From: Eonycteris spelaea
Lineage: Eukaryota > Chordata > Mammalia > Chiroptera > Pteropodidae
Reading direction: 5' to 3'
NCBI GenBank assembly: GCA_003508835.1
Contig: PUFA01000077.1
Coordinates: 4,044,001-4,108,000, forward strand
DNA: 64,000 nucleotides
The notes beneath the pieces were generated by a model. The model had not been told where the DNA came from. It did not search any database and worked only from the letters and a program-made list of their open reading frames with translations. A program made the translations under genes and the position numbers. Below are positions 1 through 11,605 of this stretch, in pieces. Position 1 is the first letter of the stretch. Each line of letters opens with the position of its first letter.

Positions 1-470
1 TCTTTTTTTCAGAAGAGGAAATGTAACACACCATCACAAAACTAGTGGAGAGAATGTGATTTTCTTCTTTGTGGGTGTAGACAGAGTTTTATAAAACCGC
101 TGGAGAACATTCTCACAGTCAGCCGTGGTGACGATAGTCTCTGCAATCGGGACTTGCCAGGTTGTTCGAATAAAAATAGCAGCTGCCACCAGAATGCATC
201 ATTGACAAAAAGCATGTGCTTCGCAAATGTTCTGTTCTCTGATCCTGGGAGTAACCTCAAATGCTGAGCCCTGTTACCACACTGTATAGTCGAAGCATTG
301 GGAGCTCTGCGGACGTCCTGAACGATGCCATGTGCGGTCAGGCTGCAGCTGGGGCCGTGCGCCAGGTCCTTGGCTCCCACACTGTGCTTTGTTCCCACAA
401 AACTGCATTAACAAAGATCGCTGTGGGATTTCGTAACGTAAAAAAAGTATTCCACGAAGGTATTTAATAA
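1..470 (-). pseudogene. Possible processed pseudogene remnant, parent not recognised
   Basis: Read on the - strand, the first 470 bases look protein-like in two overlapping frames. One frame is open for 118 codons over 42-398. Another, lower in coordinates, reads a hydrophobic stretch (ILVAAAIFIRTTW) followed by ADCENVLQRFYKTL and a lysine-rich end, then a stop near 46. The window opens with a T run at 2-9, which would be the start of a poly(A) tail for a - strand retrocopy; its full length is cut off by the window edge. A change of frame near 190-200 would be needed to join the two readings. I do not recognise the parent protein, and chance open frames remain possible. The element sits antisense inside a COL14A1 intron. 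Confidence 0.25.
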
Positions 471-2376
471 GCAGGTCTCCATCACTGACGATGTCTCACC
501 TAGCATTTTTGGGCAGTGAGAACCCGGTTCGGGTTACTCTCTTGGTGAAGTAGAAGTTGCTGTTTGACACCTAAGAATCTGTTTCTTTGATGACGTTGCA
601 CCTTTACTTGGATACTGGCACATCTGGGCACATCGGAGGAGAGATCTATTACTTCAGGAGCTAGTTTGTGTTATTACCGGCTGCTAAGGTACTACTATTG
701 GGACACAGAGTACGAATAGTATCTGCCATGCACTCTGGTTGTAACGCCATCCTTCGGGGGCAGGCCAGTGGCTCCACAACTTAAGTGATCAGGTGGTTGT
801 TTTGTGCTTTTCTTTTTTTCTTTTTTCTTTCTTTTTTTTTTTTAATATATAGATTCCTGGGCTTTAGCCTCAGAGATTTAGACACAGAAGTTCTTAGGCA
901 TGACCTAGGGATGTGTAGTTCTAAAAAGCTTAATGATTCTGATAATCAGCTAGGTTTTGGAAATGCTTGGTAGTAAATTGTTAGGACTATTATATGTTAC
1001 TTTCTTAGGTAGAATATTGCTGATTGTTTTCTTTGAATTCCCTGAAGTCATTACTGCAGGTTACTAAAAAATACATGTTTATATTTATACATATACATTA
1101 AAATTCACATTAGTACTATTATACATAGTGTATCATGTGTATAAATATATAAATATATGTATGTATACAATATATATACATATTTACACACATTCATAAA
1201 TTGAGTTTGTGTGTGTCATTGAAAATTCTCCAGTGTGGTTCAGCATGTTATCACACATAAGGATTGGTCTTGGATCTCTAGCCTGGACCCGTGTGTACAC
1301 AGTCGGTGGCTTTTTGCTGCTTGGTCTCTTAATCTGGTGGTTGGTCTTAAAACTTTGCTGCAAGTAGCAGCCTTGTTTCTTATGGCCGACTGCCACACTG
1401 GACTATCCAGTGTCACTCACGGCAGTCCAGAGCCATGTCGTGGAGTTGAAATTAGGAGTTTCTACCAGTATTTCTCTAGCCCTCATTGCTTAAGTTTGGT
1501 CTGTTTCAACAAACTCATCAGCTTCCAGCTACTTACAGACCCCATTATCCCCAAGAGTGTAGCGTCAGTCAAAGGACGTCAACAACTGGTGTTCGAGAAA
1601 CCTCAGGCTAGTTCTGTGGCCCATAGATGCAGGCTTCAAAGAAGGCATGGATGGTGACTATCGTAATTGAGTCACTAGTTCTGAGTGCTATTTCTAGTAC
1701 ACATCAATATTCTAACTTCTGAACTTAATTTCAGTAAAATACTATTTGCAGGTTTATTGGTTTAATTCTTTAGACACCATAGGTATACTACCTAGAAACT
1801 ACGAACCTTTTAAGAGTCTACAAAAAATGTTTCTGACTAGAAAAAGGCATATATATTTGCTCTAAAGTGTGGAAAAGAAAACTAAAAAATGGAAATTAAT
1901 GCTTAATTAAATCTCTATAAAATATTGTGCTTTGCCAGTTTTAGCCATCATTAAGCTTAGTGTTCATTTAATAATTAGTGATTTTGAAAACAAATTTTAG
2001 GCTAGATTTCCTCTTGCTGATGAACTAGAGCCAACCACAACTTAATAAGTTACTCATAGCCAAGTGTTTTCAAAAACAAATTATAAAAATCTTTTCAAAT
2101 TTTTATAGCAAAAATTATTTTAATGTGGATTGTGGGTACATTTTGAGGTGGGAATCCCAAAAAGGAAAAATGCCTGGAGATACATCCCTATTTGTAGGTG
2201 GCTCATTTCATGCACTTTAAAAAATGTTTGTCGGCCTAAGGGAATTCCCACATTATGCTTATCATTTAATTTTCTATTCCTTAATATTCATTCTTCATTG
2301 CTTAATTAACAGAAACACACATCTTCTCAGATTGGCTTCTCGATATAAAATGGACAATTTATAGATATAGAAAAAA

Positions 2377-2588
2377 TTTTTTTTTTTTTTAGGCGAGGCA
2401 ATCCTTGGTTGACCTCACAGATTGCAAGGACCTTGACTGCTTACACTCCCTTATTTTTTAAAATTTTTATGCCTACAGCACTTGGTCTTCCTAGGTGGTC
2501 TCCCATCCAGATACTAACCAAGCCCAACCCTGCTTAGCTTCCGAGATCAGATGGAATCAGGCATGTTCAGGGTGGCATGGCCCTAGAC
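2377..2588 (-). mobile_element. 5S rRNA-derived SINE with poly(A) tail
   Basis: On the - strand, 2588-2471 aligns along almost the full length of vertebrate 5S rRNA. It begins GTCTAGGGCCATGCCACC, carries the internal promoter region (GGAAGCTAAGCAGGGT, TGGATGGGAGACC) and ends GTGCTGTAGGC. It is diverged at several positions, for example in the segment corresponding to GCGCCCGATCTCG. A tail of about 75 bases unrelated to 5S follows, then an A run (T run on + at 2377-2390). ATATAGAA occurs at 2365-2372 and again at 2590-2597, which fits an 8-bp target-site duplication. A 5S head, a unique tail, poly(A) and a duplication together describe a SINE and not a plain 5S pseudogene. 5S-derived SINEs are known in fruit bats (MEG-R type) and in the springhare. 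Assignment to MEG-R is from memory. Confidence 0.8.
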
Positions 2589-4027
2589 AATATAGAACTG
2601 TTTTGAGAAATGCACACACGTTTTTAGCTTATAGAGTTGAAGACCATTCAGTGGGTTTCGCTTAAACTGATTCACAAAACTAGAATATGCCAATTATGTT
2701 GCCCTGTAAAATGCAGACATTTTATAAAGATTCTTTTCACCAAGTTTATTGCTTTTTTATAAAAAATACTGTTGCTATTGCGGCTCACCCTGAGATGAAG
2801 AGTTGAGTAAAGGAATCTGACCCCTGTCTAAGAGTTGGCTGGCTTTCCAGGATAGGCTTAACAGGGGTCCAGGGGCAGAGGGACCAGTGCAGTTGGCCAA
2901 CCATCCTGGGTCCCCTGACTAAACAGCACCTCTCCTGTGAAACCATCCTTGTATCTCCATGCCTGGAGATACATGCTCCCATGACATTCTCTAGGCCATC
3001 ATCATAGCACATGGTCATTTTTTTCCCCCAAAATTGACTTTTCTCAGCATATAAACTCCTTTGAAAGAGACTGTCTTGTTCATCATGGTCTACCCAAAAC
3101 CTACAGAGTGCTCAGTGCATAGTAGCTCTGCAAATATTTTTTAATAATGTGACAAATGCGAGGCTTACAAATAAAACTCTTTTGAACGTAAATTTACCTG
3201 GTGTGATTCCAAGGTTAAAAAATAAAACTATTTTCATGAAGAAAATGTAATCTTTTTTATTTTCTAGTGTTAAGAAGAGATTTGGGAGAAAAGTGGCTTT
3301 GATTATGTTTCTAAAATGGTATTAAGATCCATTTAGTAAAAAGCAATGTATAAAAAGTAAATTTTAATTTGTAATGAGAGAAACAGGTAACTCAGAAGAG
3401 CCATAAGGACACCTTTATTCTTGAACTATTATAACGAAAAATACTGTTGTCCATGACAGTCTATGAAAGAAAGTGCTAGAGTAAAATATACTATCGTGGC
3501 CACTGCTGGTGCCCGGATCAGATCCCCTTTACCTGGCAGGTATACTTCATCCCCCAGCTGCTACAGGTGTTGACTGCTAACAACTCGCGTTGCCCCTTTT
3601 ACAGAGAATTGCCCTTGGAAATGCCATCTTGGTCCACGTAAATGACTAACTGATATAGATACATAAAACCTTACCCTGGGTCAACTCTGACATGTAACCC
3701 ACACTCCAGACTTCCGATGGGGTCCTGCTGAGGGCAAACTTAAGCCACGTCCAGTTCTCACCTAGCCTGTTCCCCGGCCTTCTGCCTTGTTCACTCTCCA
3801 AAGGTTTCTCCCTGCCTGTGGAACGTTCATGAACAAAGAGGGCTGACATCGATCTTTCCTGCTGCCCTATACGTTTCCAGACCAATTTTACTGAGATTAA
3901 TATTTATTTATTCAACATGAGAATCATGAGAACATGTCTTCTGGGAGACTCAATTTTATTCAGATGAAACATTAGTATCTATTTTGTGTTAGCAGTGTGC
4001 TAGGAGCGGGTTAGCAATGGAACCATG

Positions 4028-4107
4028 ATAGAGAAAGAAAGAGAAGAAAGGGAGAAAATAAGGAAGGAGAGAGGGCGAGAGAGAGAGAGAGAAGAGGAAA
4101 GAAAATC
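4028..4107 (+). repeat. Purine-rich (GA)n tract
   Basis: A nearly pure A/G stretch built from AGAA, GGGAGA and a clean (GA)n core at about 4077-4092, broken by only a few pyrimidines. It ends just before a short run of TCAA units (4108-4132). Simple-sequence DNA; no gene. Confidence 0.8.
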
Positions 4108-5098
4108 AATCCATCAGTCAATCAATCAATCATTCCGACTTCTGAGGACACTCTAGGTAGGAGAACACAGAGTGCACAAACTTCTAGTCTCCTCTTTGGA
4201 TTTGATCACACTAAAGCACTGGCCCCTATGCTAAATTTAGCAATCATGGAAGAACATTTCATCATCTTCCTTTCCAGATGATACGCACATGCATCTATAA
4301 ATCAAGCGAATTCAAAGCTCTATCCTTCTGGTCCCATCATGGAGGAGAGTAGTGACACATCATTGCCTTTTAAACTCCTTCCGCGTGATTGGGAGAGGGG
4401 AGTAAATGTATGACTTCCTCCTTTTTTAAAGAAAACATGCCGTGGCTCGCCTCCTTCTGAATAAAATCGCCCGCACTTGTTTTTGAGATATTTCCCCTCC
4501 CTCTGGACACAGCCTGGAAGCGAGTCAGGGAAGCCTTCCCGCAGCAGAGCTGCAGTGTGTTGGTTGTGGGCAGCCGGGCTGGCTGGTGTCACGTGTGGCC
4601 TGCACGTGGCTTATTTCGTGTCCAGTGCTGGGAGACGCGTAAGGCAGAAAACAAAAGATGTCCTTTTAAAAATGTCTTTTGAAATTATTGAATACCTGCA
4701 CAGAATCCGTTTTTTTCCTTATATGAACTTCACCTGGAAAATAAGAGTCGATTTTTTTTTTTTAATTTCCCTTTTTAATGTAAGGTCTCCTAACCTCTCT
4801 TAGTCCCAAGGTTTCTCACTTATTACATGGGCGATGGACTGCGTCCAACTAGGGTCCTGTCCACCTCGCACATATTCTGATGTTTAATGCTCTCGTTCCT
4901 GGACATGGTATATGTAACTCCATATAAAATTATTTCTTTCAACTTTAGGTCAGCATTAATTTTTGTTGTCTAGTTAGCAGATCCAAGAAAGGATGTAGGT
5001 GTGTGTTTGTGTAACTTAATCTGTATCAGGTCCTTTCACTGTAGCTTTCTAACTTAATATGTTTGACTAACGAACTGAAGTTAAAGAACAGAAGCAGT

Positions 5099-5131
5099 AA
5101 AAAAAAACCAAACAAACAAACAAACAAAAAC
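5099..5131 (+). repeat. (AAAC)n microsatellite
   Basis: An A run leading into five or so AAAC units, then more A. It may be the decayed poly(A) tail of an older insertion, but no element could be recognised upstream. Confidence 0.75.
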
Positions 5132-6788
5132 ACTGATGTACATATATAGTATAGAATAGCTACTATGACAAACAACCCTAAAATCTCACCTTAAATTAAA
5201 ATAGTTTAATGAAATAAAATAAAAATAAAATTGAAAGTCTCTTGTTGTCCACAATCCAGTGCTGTGAACGGGCTAGTTAAAGGAGTAAGTAGGGTGGTCT
5301 GGTCTCTGTTCCACAGAACCATGGGACTCAGGGTCTTCCCATCTTGGGACACTCTCCTTTTCACCATGTGGCCTCTAGAGTTGCTACGAAAGGGGAAAGA
5401 AAGTGGAGGGATTACCCATGGGAAACTTTTTATGAGCCAGAACTGGAACTGGCCTTTTTCCATTGGCCAGAACTCAGCGCTGTGGCTCCAACATAATTAC
5501 TGGAATGGGAAGATGGGAAATGTAGCCTTAGTGTGTCCAGGCAGAAAAGGAAAACCGTGAATATTGGGGAGCTCTAGGATTCTCCTTATCTGGTTTTAAG
5601 ATTCCCTCGTATTCGAGGAAGGATCTCGCTGGCCAACGCCTTTCCTACATTCTAATCCTACTCCCTCTTTTCGCCACCTCTCATCTCCTCTCTCCAGCTC
5701 ACATACCATTTCCTTTTGTCTGGCTTCACATTTACTCTTTTATTTGATGCCTTGAGGTAGGAAGAGACGATGTGACTGTAGAAGGGGATCCCTAAGAAGG
5801 TGGCTTTTCATGAGTAAGATAAGTAGAAAGGAGAGCTCACTAGAAAAGCACGCGTTTTAGAAAGAGAATCGGAGAGGCCAGCAAAGAAGCTGGGAGAGGC
5901 TGGTTTGAGCTGGTTACAATGGGAATGGATTGTTCCAATATGAGACAGATCCCAAGATGAAAGGCCCATCTCTCCATGTAGTAGAAAGCGATATTTGAAC
6001 AAAATTTTATGAACCTATTATAAAATTAGGTTGAAGATTCTCATGTTTTTAACTGCATTGGAAATACCAGCATTCGCAATTAACAGCTATAACTATTTAA
6101 GAGTAGACTCACTGCAGCTGTTAATTTTTTTTAACTCACATGACAATAACACACATATACACCTTCAATAATGTAGGAAGATATTTTTATCAAGAACGGA
6201 ATTTTCTTTCTGCCTTAAATTCCTTCAACATGAATGGGAACAAACACGTACCCATTTGTAAGCCCACGGTGACACACATTCAGCACACCTGCCCAGCAGT
6301 CAAAACTGCATCATTGCAGCAAGAAGGTCCCCAGGCTGCTTCTGAAGAGTCGCAGAGTTTCAGATATGATACTCCCATTTGTAACATAGATTCCTGCGAT
6401 AGGGGTTCCCGCCCCAAACCTCTTTCAGGTCCTCAAAGACACGAATTCATCCTTTTTGTGTAGCTGTTAATTACCAAGAATGAATCTCCTTTATACGTTG
6501 TTATGTTTAGTTTCATAAAAAAACACTTTCTGGAAACCAGTTCCTGCTTCAGTTTGCAAGTAGCATTTCTTACACCTAAAATTCTTATACCGGACAGTTT
6601 TGTAGGGCCAATAGACACAAAAGCTCTGCCAAGAACAATTCCCATGAAGAGTTTAAAAGCAGTGAATCCCTGGAAGTTCAGAACAAGTGACAGGACTTGG
6701 CCCCCAAATCTTAAATGGGATTAGGTGCATCTGTTTGGAAAGCCAGATGAAGCAAATGTGTAGTTGACACACTGTTTTTTTTTCCCAG

Positions 6789-6840
6789 GGCTTTCCTGGA
6801 AAGGATGGATCCTCAGCCCTCCAGGGCCACCGGGCCAATT
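6789..6840 (+). CDS. COL14A1: COL14A1 exon A, end of COL2 helix, carrying two 1-bp deletions
   Basis: This exon encodes part of the COL2 triple-helical domain of collagen XIV, an extracellular FACIT collagen that binds the surface of interstitial collagen fibrils. The acceptor (CCCAG) and donor (GTAAGT) are excellent. The frame opens GFPGKDGSS and then breaks: the exon is 52 bp, where a 54-bp exon reading on as GPPGPPGPI is expected. The bases fit that reading if one G is missing in the run before 6820 (TCAGCCC, expected GGCCC) and one C is missing near 6837 (CGGGCCAA, expected GGGCCCAA). As written, the frame runs on through the next two exons and stops at TGA 16857-16859. All other exons are intact, so an indel error in the assembly is more likely than a dead gene. 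Identity comes from the join to downstream exons that match COL14A1. Confidence 0.9.
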
Positions 6841-7293
6841 GTAAGTATTTCCAGAAACTACTGGGATATATTCTGCTTTAAAGCATTTTGTTTCTTCTGA
6901 GAGATTTTCCTTTGCTGGACCTTTCACCCCAGCAGCCATCTTTGCTCTAGTGTAACAAACAACTCACCCTTTGGTACAAAGCTCTCTCTAAAACGCTCTT
7001 TAAAAATAACATATCCATATGGCTTGACCCTTCTTCTCTGAGCCACTTTGCCGTAGATCACCTGCATTGATGAAAGAACTGTACCTAAATGATAGTGTGG
7101 CAACTTCTCAAAAAAACAAAAAGTCTTTTCTATTCTTTTGGTTGTTGGGACCAGGAATGAACCATGAATCTGAAGTCCTAGTGTTGAAGGAGAGGGAGTT
7201 CTCCCTGTGTGGTTGTTTCTCCTTCTTGAGAGCTGGCTGTCTTTGATGGGAATGAAGGAGTTTTCACCTTTGCTCCATTTTCCTGCCTCTTAG
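6841..7293 (+). other. COL14A1: COL14A1 intron A
   Basis: A short 453-bp intron bounded by GTAAGT and CCTCTTAG. No repeat or other feature is visible in it. Confidence 0.9.
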
Positions 7294-7365
7294 GGTATTC
7301 CTGGAGCCCCAGGAGTCCCAGGGATCACAGGGAGTGTGGGACCTCAAGGCGCCCTGGGACCCCCT
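7294..7365 (+). CDS. COL14A1: COL14A1 exon B, COL2 helix
   Basis: 72 bp, exactly 24 codons, all Gly-X-Y: it opens GIPGAPGVPG and ends GALGPP. It lies in the COL2 triple helix of collagen XIV. The acceptor is CTCTTAG and the donor GTGAGT. Whole-codon ends (phase 0 at both borders) and a length that is a multiple of 9 are typical of fibril-type collagen exons. It joins in phase to exon C. Proline in Y positions would be hydroxylated. The call is firm because the downstream exons carry unmistakable COL14A1 NC2 and NC1 sequence. Confidence 0.95.
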
Positions 7366-8171
7366 GTGAGTATGCCACAGTAACCAGTCACATGGGTTGC
7401 CCGGTCATCCCCCTGGTTCACTTAAGTGTTTATATTTATCTCTGTTGGTCGAAAGTGTTTATTCAGTCTTGAATGCCATGAGATTCCATAAAGAAAAACA
7501 TAAGCTCATATAAAGATTAAGGTCAGACTGTGCATATGTCATGGCTAAAGACAGATGGTCCCAATGGAATAATTAGCTACACTTCTGCTTATATATATTT
7601 CCATGGTTTGTTATTTCGTATTTGACTAAGTAAAATCAGTGCCATCTTTGTAGGAATTGGGTACAGTAACTGCGTGTTAATTAGATGTGTCTCACGGGTA
7701 AAAAAAATATAAGAATTGAGAAACTCAAGGGTTAGGTTTATTTTTTCTAAGTTCTCCAAGAAAGACATAATTTTTCGTTAAAACACACTCACACACAAAA
7801 AATAGCAGCCTTTAAATAAAAGCACAGTGAATGACACTAATTACCTCCTACTTTGTGCTTCTAATCTCTAACATTGGTGTTTAATTGTGATCAGTGGGAG
7901 GGGGAGGGGAGGCTGGGCAAAAGACCAATGAGCACATCTGGGCCCGTTTTCTCTTCTGTAACACAAGGTAGTTCCATTACATGGCCTCCAAAGCCACATT
8001 TGGCATCTTCCGTGACTTATAAGTTGTCCCTTCCAGGTGTAGGTCTTAGCATTACCCTATTATCTCTGATAAATGAAGTCTGTGTTCATAAACCAAAGTG
8101 GTTGAGATGGATAAATGTTTGCACGACCACAGACATGCTAAGACTCTGAATGGTGAGGGAAGGAGAGGGCA

Positions 8172-8645
8172 ACGGATTAGATTTCTGTTGCTGTTATAAC
8201 AAAGTCCCTCAGTCTCAGTGGCTTCAAACAACACAAATGTATTATCTTAAAGTCCTGCAGGTCGGAAATCTGACGCAGGTCTCACGGGGTTAAAATCAAG
8301 GTGTCGGCATTTCCTTCCTGCAGGTTCTAGGGAGGAATCTACTTCCCTGCCTTTTCTAGCTTCTGAAGACTTCTCACATTCCTTGGCTCACGGCCCACTT
8401 CTGTCTTCGGAGCCCAGCAGTGTTACGTCTCTCTGAGCATTCTTCCAGTCCCATCTCTCTCTGAACACAGCCAGAGATTCTCTGCTTTTAAGGACCTATG
8501 TGATTGTGTTTGGGCCTCCCAGATAGACCTAGATAATCACTGTACATAACCCAAGATTCTTAACTAAGTCACATTTGCAAAATCATTTTTGCCACATAAA
8601 GTAAAAGTCACAGATTCTGAGATTAGGGCATGAACACTTTAGGGT
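8172..8645 (-). mobile_element. MaLR-type LTR (MLT1-like), antisense
   Basis: The + strand reads as the reverse complement of an MLT1-like LTR. Near 8190 is the segment with the TGCTGTTATAACAAAG and AGTGGCTTCAAACAAC motifs. It is followed by the GTCCTGCAGGTC block and, near the end, GGGCCTCCCAGATAGACC and GATTAGGGCATGAACA. These blocks occur in the order expected for the family. This is an old solitary endogenous-retrovirus-like LTR with no open frame. Subfamily and exact ends are from memory and approximate. Confidence 0.65.
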
Positions 8646-9113
8646 GCGGGAGGCTTTTCTGGCTAGCAGAGTGACTAAGACATTAAAGAAACATTGGTTC
8701 ATATTTAGAAAGATACTCTCTCCTTCTAGCGATCCAGTCATATTACTGTTAATTTCTGAAACTCATTCCCATCAAATCATTTCAGCCTCAGAGTTCTTTT
8801 CTAAGCTATGAGTCACATGACACATGTGCAGATACACACACACAAGATATGAAAATAAAAATGTGTTCAGATTTCAGCAAACACATCCTAATTTACACAC
8901 CCAAATAAATGCCCTCCTTAGCAGCCATCTACTTATTCTAAGTACATTGTCATTGCTCAAAATACATTTAGATCTCTTTTCAAATCAAGATGATGGTGAG
9001 TCACAAAAAAAAATAAATTGCTTTATTTTCACGTCTTTTTTTTTTTTTTAATCCAAAATGATATTACCAAGTATGGTCAAGCACACAGAAGCATACACTG
9101 ACACCCTCGTGTG

Positions 9114-9114
<1 letters not shown>

Positions 9115-9147
<33 letters not shown>

Positions 9148-9184
9148 CACATGTGCGCACACACACACACACATACGCACATGC
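9115..9184 (+). repeat. (CA)n alternating purine-pyrimidine tract
   Basis: Seventy bases of unbroken purine-pyrimidine alternation: a (CA)n block, a central part with ATGTGCGC, then a second (CA)n block. Such DNA favours the left-handed Z form under supercoiling and is usually length-polymorphic. Confidence 0.9.
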
Positions 9185-10409
9185 CCCTTTCACTGAAAAC
9201 TTATCCACTCACTTGATTCTGGGCTACTTCTCACCAGAAAAGAAATTTGAAAACATTATCTCTGCTGCCAGGCCTTAGTCTGCTTCTCTAAATGTGCGCT
9301 CAGGAGCAAGAGTTCCCGAGTGTGCCAGCAGGGCTCAGAGAGCGAGGGCTTCTGATTAATAGGGTCCAGGGACAGTGCAGACTAGATCTGCTTCTCAGAA
9401 AGCCAAGAGTGATTTTAGGACATCAAAGGCATGTGAGGCATCGTGAAGCGAAACGAAAAGAAAAGGCAAAAAACTGATTTAATTTGGTCAGACAACAAAC
9501 AAATGTAGTGGTGCGTGACGTGACCTTGTGCGTGGCACCCTTAGTGATGTTTCCTAGAACCGGCTTCCCTTGAACCAAGCTGGGTTGATCCTGAGCCACC
9601 AGGGATGGGGTGGGAAAGAAGGGCAGACTCTGGGGACTTTGGGAGAGGACCATGGGGTGCACGAGGGGTGGAGTTGGTCATGGCATATGTCAGAGAAAAG
9701 AGAACCCTGCCCTGCTCATCCACCTGGCCCTTTGTAACTCTGAACAGACTCCAAATATGGAGCATACAGAAAAGCCAGCAAACTTTTTTTTTCCAGAAAT
9801 AAAACACTTGCTAATAATATTATTTTTGATTGCTATAAATCTAAAAGGGCCCTTGATGGTGGCACTTTTATCAGAGACAGAAACAAATCTTTTTGTCTGG
9901 TTTCATAGACACTGGGCGGGAACGCCACAGTAGGCTTTGGGTATTCTCTCAAAAGCGGGTTGTTCTCCGGACTGTCCAGCCCAGACTTTTCCCTGTGTTT
10001 TGGGCCCTGAGCAACCAGATGCCTGCTGGCTGCCAGACTGGCGAGACCAGTAAGGCGGGCTCGGTGTCATGGTGTTAAGGCCTCGCTTGTTTTCCCATGG
10101 ATGTCTGTCTAGGAAGGCCGAGGGAAAGAGACCAAGAAAGACAGACTGCCCCACTGAGAATAGCAACGTGCTTCCTATGAGCTGGTTCCAGGAACGCTGG
10201 CTTTCATGGCCCCTCGCCTTTAGCTGCTGGGCGTTGCTCCCGGGCCGAATGTGCACTCCTGCTTCTGCGGCCAGAATCCCTACCTGAGGTGTAAGTGCAG
10301 GCTAAAATACAGTGCCCCCTGCAGGGGAGCCGATGGTGGTGCAGCACACGGCAGAAGGGGCCATGCGTTTAGTTTGAAATCAATACAGACAGTAGATCCG
10401 GTGCTACAC

Positions 10410-10620
10410 CATTAGAAGCGGGCACACCTAGGTTCTAGATGTGGCCCCGACGTGACTTAAACTGTGTGAGCTGCATCACCTCAGCAATGTACCTAGCCTC
10501 TCAGGATGTCCGTTTCCTAATTCATTCATTCAAAGACGCTTAGTGGGCAGCCACAATATGTACAAGATACATGAGAAAGAGGGTTTCTGAGGGGTACAAA
10601 TGACGCCGAAGATATTTTTC
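10410..10620 (+). mobile_element. MIR fragment followed by L2 fragment
   Basis: 10410-10500 has the MIR-like order of TAGGTTC, a GTGACTT-like core, CCTCAG and GTTTCCTAA. From 10505 a CATTCATTCA motif opens a stretch resembling the L2 3' end read antisense (ACTTAGTGGGCAG, TACAAGATACATGAGAAAG). Both are old and short. Confidence 0.45.
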
Positions 10621-11039
10621 GATATTCGTGGACCATCTAGAGAGAATGATGTTTTGTTTTATACATATACATATGCATACATACAGTATAAAAACAAGGC
10701 AGAAAGTGGGAAGTGGGAAATGCCCTAAGGGAAAGACAAGGAAGTTGCTACGAAAGGTCCATGGAGAGACACAGAGGAAGACAGAGCGGGAGATGTCCTC
10801 CTGAGTTGGGGGTTGGGGGCAGCAGCCCCCAAAGGAGCCAGTATTTCAGTGGAATCTTGCAAGATGGGTGTGACTTCCACCCGCCAAGATAGGGGATAGA
10901 CGTAAAGCAAACCCAGGGAACCCCCTCTCTTTCGTGCATTTTAATAGTTTTCGTCTCTTTTCTCGTGCCTCCTCGCCACTGCCACAGTTTCATTTCAGGC
11001 CCTCTTCACTCCTCCCTCACCAAGATTCCTATCACAAGA

Positions 11040-11605
11040 AACTCCAACTGGCCCTCTCACCTCTGCCCCAGCCTGCTCTGGTCCATTCCCCAGCTGCCAG
11101 AGGGTCTTTGTAGTGCGACTCTGCTACGTCATTCCCTGGCTCAGATCTCCTCACTGGCTCCCTGTCACCAGAGGGTGGGTCCCAAACACGTAGCCAGGTA
11201 CGCGTGGCCCTTACAGTCAGCCCTTACTTTCCCTTCCAACTTGATCTTATATCATCTCTTCACTTGGCATTGAGTCACCCTAAATTATTTAAAGCTCCCC
11301 CGACATATGCCATACTCTTCTATGTTTTTGTTTTTGTTTTTGTTGTTTGTTTTTGTTTTGCCTTTTGGGATGTTCTTTCATTTGTCTGGGCTGCTTTCTC
11401 CTCCTTTCTCCACCTGGTGACCTCCTGGTTATTCTTTGTTTAAAACCGTGCACTTCCTGAGGCCACCCTCACCTCTTCAGCTGTCAGTATCGGTCTTTCC
11501 ACTAAAATGATAGTTCCTTGAGGGCAGAAATTTTATCACATCCTTGTTTTCTTCCTAGACCCTAGCTCAGTATCATAGAGGACACTTAATAAGTATTTGT
11601 TTCAA
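11040..11605 (+). mobile_element. L2 LINE 3' region, sense
   Basis: The order of motifs matches the L2 3' end: CATTCCCTGGCTCAG, CACTGGCTCCCTGTC, a block like CCTCCTGGTTATTC, TTCCTTGAGGGCAGAAATTTT and finally CTAGCTCAGTATCATAGAG with CACTTAATAAGTATTTG. A TTTTTG microsatellite (11323-11360) interrupts it. No intact reverse-transcriptase frame remains. Confidence 0.65.

Larger units (their letters stand above)
1..6788 (+). other. COL14A1: COL14A1 intron, 3' part (5' end outside the window)
   Basis: I found no Gly-X-Y coding exon here on the + strand, so this is the intron before the first visible exon. It holds a possible antisense retrocopy (1-470), T-rich tracts (812-844), an AT-rich alternating stretch (1080-1200), the 5S-derived SINE (2377-2588), a purine tract (4028-4107) and an AAAC microsatellite (5099-5131). 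The rest shows only short chance open frames. The acceptor at the right end is good: a T run followed by CCCAG. Confidence 0.8.

Noticed and set aside
1080..1200. AT-rich alternating stretch as a possible origin or matrix attachment site
   Set aside because: Base composition alone does not support a functional call, and similar stretches recur at 16528-16577 and 54240-54290.
2471..2588. A functional 5S rRNA gene
   Set aside because: Several substitutions, a non-5S tail, a poly(A) run and a target-site duplication show a retroposed SINE; there is no pol III terminator directly after the 5S part.
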